Source: Streptomyces sp. NBC_01591 (GTDB taxonomy: Bacteria; Actinomycetota; Actinomycetes; Streptomycetales; Streptomycetaceae). Taken from it: 64,000 nucleotides of DNA. Shown piece after piece: positions 59,596 to 64,000 of this stretch; within the stretch, counting starts at the first letter, position 1, and every line of letters starts with the position of its first letter. A program made the translations under genes and the position numbers. Location of the stretch: contig NZ_CP109328.1 in NCBI RefSeq assembly GCF_035918155.1, positions 496,001-560,000 on the forward strand, written 5' to 3'. The notes under the pieces were generated by a model. That model was not told where the DNA came from. It searched no databases and saw nothing but the letters and a program-made list of their open reading frames with translations.

Positions 59596-59883
59596 CCACG
59601 ATCTGACCGGCAATCCAGTAGGCCATGGCCCACTTCGCGGCCCGAGGGTCGGCCGGCGGTTGGAAGAGGAGTCCGAGCTCCTCCAGGACCTGGTCGAAGA
59701 GAGCTGGGGCTCCGGTTCTTCGCTTCGCAAGAGGCCGGCGAGCATGGCGAGCGAAGGGCTCTCAACCCCGGCCATGAGCGCGTCCAACCCCATCTGGATG
59801 AGACGGTCGGACCCGACATACCGGCCGAACGCCCTCTCGTGCGCTATGTGGCTGAGCTGCTGGAGAGCGTCGTCGTGGTTCAT
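59580..59883 (-). pseudogene. Conserved hypothetical protein, frameshifted and truncated
   Basis: ATG 59883 opens MNHDDALQQLSHIAHERAFG and RYVGSDRLIQMGLDALMAGV, ESPSLAMLAGLLRSEEPE; near 59713 the frame shifts and continues APALFDQVLEELGLLFQPPA, AAKWAMAYWIAGQIVDGSLD. It then runs into the LysR fragment. The family is a common Streptomyces hypothetical whose function I do not know. Confidence 0.55.
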
Positions 59884-60062
59884 CTCGGTCTCTTCGTTGG
59901 TGGCCGTGGCGAGAACCTTTCCACAGCCGCCAAAGGTGACGCCATCCAGTTGCCTGCTCGCTCGGTTGAGGCTGGTGATCAGGACATCAAGACGCGTTTG
60001 CGGAGGAGGTGAAGGCCTGCAGATACGCCTGGCCGCATCTGGATCCGGGCCGACGGTCAGAA

Positions 60063-60090
60063 GCCGCTGCCGCTGCCGCTGCCGCTGCCG
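60063..60090. repeat. (GCCGCT)n simple repeat
   Basis: Four and a half copies of CCGCTG in a non-coding stretch just upstream of the GNAT gene; possible slippage site. Confidence 0.7.
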
Positions 60091-60136
60091 GTCGTCCGAG
60101 GCTCCTGCCCGGCGGGTGCGCGATAGGTTGCCCCCC

Positions 60137-60685
60137 ATGACTGAACTCGGACCCGTTGCCTGGCCACCTGCTCCGATCAGAGCCGAACGGCTCGTACTCC
60201 GCGAGCCCGAGGCCCGAGACCGTGCGGCGTTCATCGAGCTGCTCGCCTCACCGGAGGTGCATACCTACCTCGGTGGCCCTCAACCGCGTGATGAGCTCGA
60301 GCGCGCGGTGCCCGAGATACCCGGACGGCGGCCTGGCCTTTTCGTGATCGATCTCGACGGAGCGATGATCGGCATGGTCAAGCTCGATCGGCACGACGCG
60401 GAGAGTCCGGGGCACGTCCGTCCGGATGTCGGGGAGGCCGAGCTCGGCTACCTGTTCCTGCCGGAGGCATGGGGACGCGGGTACGGCGCCGAGGCGTGCG
60501 CAGCGGCACTCGACTGGTTCGCCGACGCGCTTCCCGGCGCGCCGGTGGTGCTGCGCACCCAGACCGCCAACGAGCGCTCGATGCGCCTCGCGGCAAAGCT
60601 GGGGTTCACCGAGGTGGAGCGGTTCGAGGACTACGGCGCCGAGCAGTGGTTCGGCGTCTGGTCCTCGGTCACGCCGTCCGGTTGA
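60137..60685 (+). CDS. RimJ-type GNAT N-acetyltransferase
   Basis: 182 residues from ATG 60137. GNAT fold of the RimJ/RimL/anti-toxin-acetyltransferase subgroup: IRAERLVLREPEARDRAAFI, LFVIDLDGAMIGMVKLDRHD, the acetyl-CoA motif ELGYLFLPEAWGRGYGAEAC, VVLRTQTANERSMRLAAKLG and FTEVERF. Complete in length. Stands alone between decayed genes; it may modify a peptide N-terminus, an antibiotic or a small amine. Confidence 0.87.
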   Translation: MTELGPVAWPPAPIRAERLVLREPEARDRAAFIELLASPEVHTYLGGPQPRDELERAVPEIPGRRPGLFVIDLDGAMIGMVKLDRHDAESPGHVRPDVGEAELGYLFLPEAWGRGYGAEACAAALDWFADALPGAPVVLRTQTANERSMRLAAKLGFTEVERFEDYGAEQWFGVWSSVTPSG

Positions 60686-61333
60686 GCTCGTGATTGAGCA
60701 ATCTCATCAGGAGCTGGGTGCCGGACGCGTGAGGAAGACACCCCTGGTGGAGCACCCGGAGCCGGGCGGGCCGATCGCGTCGGAGCGGCGCCGGGTGCGG
60801 CGGGAGGATCGCTTCCCGTGGAGCCCTGCCTACGGTGCCGAACCACCCGGACGCCAGCCTCGGCGGCGGGCCCGGGGGAGGGCGAACGCGGCGAAGGCCG
60901 TGACCAGAACGGCCGCCCCGGCGGCGGAGGTGATGACGACGGCTGTGGTGCGGCCGGAGTGAGCCTCGGGGGGGCATTCGGAGGCCGCCCCGGGCGTGGG
61001 GGATCGGGGGCGCGGGATCGGGGGCCGGGGCGGTGACGGCCGCCGCGGGCCGGGCTGCCCTTGGCCAGGGCGATCGGGCTTCATCGTCGGCGCCACGCGG
61101 TGCAGCAGTGCTGTCGAGTGCGAAAGCCACTCCTCGGGGGCCGAAAGCCGGACCACGCTGAGCGACCACGCCTGTTGGAGGACGAGCGTGGAGAACAAGG
61201 CCCCGGGGTGGTCACCGGAAGCCGGGCATTCGAACTGGAGAGCCTGTCGAGAAGATGAGTACGACTACTCACGCCCAGGTCGGCGCTTGCCTCGACGATG
61301 AAGATCGACACCGTCGAGACGGGGAGACCGTTC
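60686..61333. other. Mostly non-coding stretch with a possible C-terminal anchor fragment
   Basis: About 650 bases. On the minus strand 60830-61198 encodes a Pro-rich run followed by TTAVVITSAAGAAVLVTAFA and an Ala/Arg-rich RARRRG tail, the look of a C-terminal membrane anchor of a surface protein. No start, no ribosome-binding site and no upstream domain accompany it, so it is at best a remnant. No other motif seen. Confidence 0.35.
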
Positions 61334-61996
61334 ATGCTCAGCCGTATCGCCGACATCCTGGTGCCCACCGTCGGCCGCCTGTCGGTGACCACCGCCCCTG
61401 GTGCCGAGTTCGCGCCCGGCAGCATCATCGCCGCGAACCACACGTCCTTGGCCGATCCCGCGATCGTGGTCGCCGCCCTGCACCGCCTCGGCGCCGAGCC
61501 GGTCATCATGGCGGCCGCGGGGCTGTGGCGCGTCCCGCTGCTCGGTCGCGCGCTCGCCCGCGAAGGACACATCCCCGTGATCCGCGGAGACCGGCGCGCC
61601 GCGGCCGCGCTGGACGCTGCGGCGGAAGCCCTGGAACAAGGACGGCTGGTCCTCATCTACGCCGAGGGAGGCCTGCCCCGCCGCAGGGACGCGGCGGAAG
61701 CGGCACCCGGCATCTTCCGCAGCGGCCTGGCCCGGCTCGCCGAGCGCACCGGCGCCCCCGTCGTACCCGTGGGCCAGGCCGGCGCCCGCCGGGTCACCTC
61801 GGGCAACACCGCCAAGCAGGTCGCCGGCCTCGTCACAGCCCCTCTGCGCCGACCGGACCTCCACGTCCACGTGGGCGCCCCGCTGGAACTGACCGGCGAC
61901 CGCACCGTCCGGACGGCGCGGGCCCGCACCGCGGTGACCACCGCATGGCGGACGGCCGCCGCCCACCTGCACGAGCCCGCCGCGCCCGCCGCGTAG
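61334..61996 (+). CDS. 1-acyl-glycerol-3-phosphate acyltransferase family (PlsC-like)
   Basis: 220 residues. GGGGAG seven bases upstream sets the start at ATG 61334; an in-frame ATG 36 bases earlier lacks a ribosome-binding site. PlsC motifs: IIAANHTSLADP (block I NHxxxxD, the catalytic His), LLGRALAREGHIPVIRGDRR (block II), LIYAEGGLPRRR (block III, EGG in place of EGT) and VVPVGQAGARR (block IV, VPV/I). It acylates lysophosphatidic acid or a related acceptor at the membrane. No operon partner; likely a secondary acyltransferase. Confidence 0.87.
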   Translation: MLSRIADILVPTVGRLSVTTAPGAEFAPGSIIAANHTSLADPAIVVAALHRLGAEPVIMAAAGLWRVPLLGRALAREGHIPVIRGDRRAAAALDAAAEALEQGRLVLIYAEGGLPRRRDAAEAAPGIFRSGLARLAERTGAPVVPVGQAGARRVTSGNTAKQVAGLVTAPLRRPDLHVHVGAPLELTGDRTVRTARARTAVTTAWRTAAAHLHEPAAPAA

Positions 61997-62089
61997 TCCC
62001 CATCGCCCGCAGGCCACTCGCGCCGCACGGGAACGCCCAGGTCCGGCCGGGTTCGGCGGACCTGGGCGTACCGGTGAACGGGGCGCGCT

Positions 62090-62814
62090 TCACTGCGCGT
62101 TGATCGCCCGCAGCATGTTCAGGCGAGCCGCCAGCCTGGCCGGCCAGATCGCGGCGAGGACGCCGATGAGCAGGGCCAGGGCGAGGAACAGGGCCAGGCG
62201 TGGCCAGGGCAGCTGTCGTGTAGTGGGGCAGGCCCGAGACTGTGAGGCTGCCGCCGGTCCAGGCGAGGAAGACGCCGGTGCCAATACCGAGGATCGCGCC
62301 GAACAGGGAGATGACGACCGACTCCAGGCGGACCATCCGGCGGATGCCCGTGCGGTCCAGGCCGATGGCGCGGAGCATGCCGATCTCGTGGGTACGCTCG
62401 TACACCGACATGGCGAGGGTGTTGATCACGCCGAGGACCCCGATGATGACGGCCATGCCGAGCAGCCCGTACATCATGTCGAGCATCAGGTCGATCTCGC
62501 CGAAGCTCTCCTTGGTGAGCTGTTCCTGGCTCTGCACCTTCAGCAGCGGGCTGTTGCCGAGCGCAGAGCGGATCCCGCGTTCGAGGCCCGCGGCCTCGCC
62601 GGGTTCGGCCTTCACGAGGACGCTGTCGTACTTGCCGCCCACGGCGTACGGCAGGACGTCGCCGAGGTCGCCGATGACGCCGCCGGCCACGACGGGGGTG
62701 CCGCCCTGCAGCATCCGCCGGATGACGGCGCCGGTCACGCCGGGGGAGAGGACCGCGTCGCCGGCCGCTGCCGCACGTACCGACAGCAGGACCGTGCGTA
62801 CAGTCCGGTGCATG
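62090..62814 (-). pseudogene. FtsX-type ABC permease C-terminal half fused to a response-regulator scrap
   Basis: Minus strand from about 62770: GVIGDLGDVLPYAVGGKYDS, VLVKAEPGEAAGLERGIRSA and MAVIIGVLGVINTLAMSVYE, RTHEIGMLRAIGLDRTGIRR match the extracytoplasmic part and FtsX core. Near 62215 the frame shifts and ends with LFLALALLIGVLAAIWPARL and MLRAINAQ at 62090. The 5' edge (62755-62814) instead reads LLSVRAAAAGDAVLSPGVT, the end of a NarL-type receiver domain. So parts of two genes were joined and then decayed. Confidence 0.65.
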
Positions 62815-62904
62815 GCGACCAACGACGAGGCCCGGGCGACCCGGCGAACCTTCCCAGTCACAGCGGGTCGAGGAGCGGGCGGGGGCATACGGCAGAATCC
62901 CGCT

Positions 62905-63402
62905 GTGGCGTCTTCGGGGAGCTTGGCCGAGCTGGAAGTGGGCATGGCAGAGCTGTCCACGCCGATGCGGGTGTACGTGGAGGCCGGGCGGTTCACCGAG
63001 CCGGAACCCGACTTGCCGGAGCTGGCGGCCCGGATCCGTGGGCTGCTGGCCGCGGTCGCAGAGAACGAGCCCTGGCGGCGCTTCCTGCCCGGATACACCC
63101 CGCCGTCCGTTCCGGAAATCTGTGCCGCTCTGGAACCGGTGGAAACGCACGGCGCCGCCTCGTTCCTGGCGCGGGTCGCGGCTGTCGACCTGGTCTGGCC
63201 GAGCCACCGGCACCTGCCCGCCGAGGCCGCCGAGCGCGCGGCGGGCCGGGTGGTGTCCCTGCTCGGACCGGAGGCCAGCTGGTGGACCAACCACGACGTC
63301 GGCTGCGGTGCCGTGAACGGGCTCACCCCGCTGTTCGACAGCCTGCTCGCCGGGACGAACGGTGAACACTTCACGCTGGCCCTGCAGATCGCCGACGACT
63401 GA
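62905..63402 (+). CDS. Hypothetical protein, 165 residues
   Basis: Open from GTG 62905 (ATG 62944 alternative) to 63402. The sequence MRVYVEAGRFTEPEPDLPEL, AARIRGLLAAVAENEPWRRF, LPGYTPPSVPEICAALEPVE, THGAASFLARVAAVDLVWPS and WWTNHDVGCGAVNGLTPLFD is well-folded in composition and lacks signal or membrane parts. It is flanked by pseudogenes. Not recognised by family; possibly an immunity-type or stress protein. Confidence 0.6.
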   Translation: MASSGSLAELEVGMAELSTPMRVYVEAGRFTEPEPDLPELAARIRGLLAAVAENEPWRRFLPGYTPPSVPEICAALEPVETHGAASFLARVAAVDLVWPSHRHLPAEAAERAAGRVVSLLGPEASWWTNHDVGCGAVNGLTPLFDSLLAGTNGEHFTLALQIADD

Positions 63403-63480
63403 GAGCCCCGACTCGCAGGAATGATCGCCGGTATCTCCACCTACCGGTCTCCCACGTGGGTACGTCTCGGAGGAACACCG

Positions 63481-63668
63481 TGTCGATGGCGTCCTTGCCG
63501 CGAGCCCCGGCCGTCAACGCCTGCATGGACTCCGGCCGCGACGAGACCGGCTTCGTCGACTCGGACGACGTTCTCGGCGCCCGCCGGTGACCGGTGGGCC
63601 GTGGGCGGTGCGCCTGGCCCCGCAGGCCGCGAGGACGCTCGCCGGACTGCCCGAGCACGCGAAGGAGG
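63481..63668 (+). pseudogene. Decayed toxin-antitoxin pair (antitoxin tail and RelE-like toxin head)
   Basis: GTG 63481 encodes a short peptide ending DSDDVLGARR at TGA 63588-63590, antitoxin-tail-like. Its stop overlaps GTG 63587 of VTGGPWAVRLAPQAARTLAG followed by LPEHAKE, which matches the N-terminus of RelE-type toxins (xWxVRxxPxAxRxLxxLP). After about 27 codons the match ends. Too short at both ends to work. Confidence 0.45.
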
Positions 63669-64000
63669 GGCGGAAGTGTGCCGGGTTGGCGCTTCGCCCG
63701 GTGGGCTTGTCACCGGTTGTGGTCAAGATTCGCCGGGTTACGGATCTGTGCCAGTGGGCGGCGGCCGCGAACAGGTGCGGAACGGTGGCGGGAACCGCCG
63801 TCCCGACCCATCGGTGGCGTGCCCCGGAGTGGTGTGGCGCACTGTGTTCGGGCCCCGTTTCCCGCGCCGGACGGCGGCGGGGGAGGGGGTACGGCAGGGG
63901 TGCGGGAGGGGCGGTGCGGGCGGGGTGTGCCCGGTCGTGGTGCGCGTTGTGCCTGGCTGTGCGTGTAACAGGGATGTATTAGGGGGCGGTTGGGTGGAAC
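63669..64000. other. Non-coding, very G-rich tract
   Basis: No gene recognised. From about 63880 the plus strand is dominated by G runs (GGCGGGGGAGGGGG, GGGGTGCGGGAGGGGCGG), which could form G-quadruplexes. The window ends here. Confidence 0.4.

Noticed and set aside
1..64000. CRISPR arrays, tRNA or rRNA genes
   Set aside because: No regularly spaced repeats of CRISPR type and no tRNA cloverleaf or rRNA-like stretch was recognised by eye; a tRNAscan/Infernal run would be decisive.

Overview
The window is very GC-rich actinobacterial chromosome, almost certainly Streptomyces. The evidence is GC-biased third codon positions, many GTG/TTG starts, a giant type I polyketide synthase, ECF sigma factor, TetR/MarR/MerR/LysR regulators, small secreted proteins with Sec signals, and Streptomyces-type conserved hypotheticals. 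The density of broken genes and insertion-sequence debris suggests an accessory or chromosome-arm region rather than the core. No rRNA, tRNA or CRISPR array was seen.

Region by region. 0-6.7 kb: tail of a LysE exporter, a ComB-like phosphatase, a divergent MFS exporter/LysR pair and two small secreted proteins. 5.4-12.8 kb: a graveyard of remnants (Tn3, IS630 and IS5 transposases, an integrase, an epoxide hydrolase, a frameshifted FAD monooxygenase, a Vat-like acetyltransferase), with a low-GC two-gene islet at 10.1-10.5 kb. 12.8-17.8 kb: a VOC protein, SigJ-type sigma factor, MarR-like and MerR regulators with recognisable 19-bp-spacer promoters, YidD and an SDR. 17.9-26.4 kb: one 2825-residue PKS with ligase-ACP-KS-AT-DH-KR-ACP-TE architecture. 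26.9-29.6 kb: a membrane-anchored protein with a toxin-like C-terminus and its probable immunity partner. 29.7-39.7 kb: small enzymes, a two-gene toxin-antitoxin-like pair, more transposon debris, a beta/gamma-crystallin killer-toxin-like protein, and a block where pieces of three unrelated genes are joined. 39.8-47 kb: SGNH hydrolase, TetR regulators with clear palindromic operators, an FBP zinc-finger protein, GlxA-type regulator and a secondary GAPDH. 47-50.3 kb: a complete ECF vitamin-type importer (S, T, two ATPases) with 4-nt overlaps. 50.7-59 kb: a divergently transcribed, compact seven-gene cluster (thymidylate-synthase-like enzyme, cobalamin-type radical SAM enzyme, methyltransferase, HAD phosphatase, two paralogous FemAB/GNAT-like ligases, MFS exporter). 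59-64 kb: decayed LysR, FtsX and toxin-antitoxin genes among a GNAT, an acyltransferase and hypotheticals.

The most interesting element is the 50.7-59 kb cluster. The thymidylate-synthase homologue has Asp where classical enzymes have the uracil-selecting Asn, which points to a cytosine nucleotide. Together with radical SAM, methyl transfer, dephosphorylation, two amide-forming-type enzymes and an exporter, this is the logic of a peptidyl (hydroxymethyl)cytosine nucleoside or antivitamin pathway. The adjacent ECF importer may supply cobalamin or a pyrimidine. I could not match it to a named cluster from sequence alone. The stand-alone PKS and the toxin/immunity pair are the next most notable.
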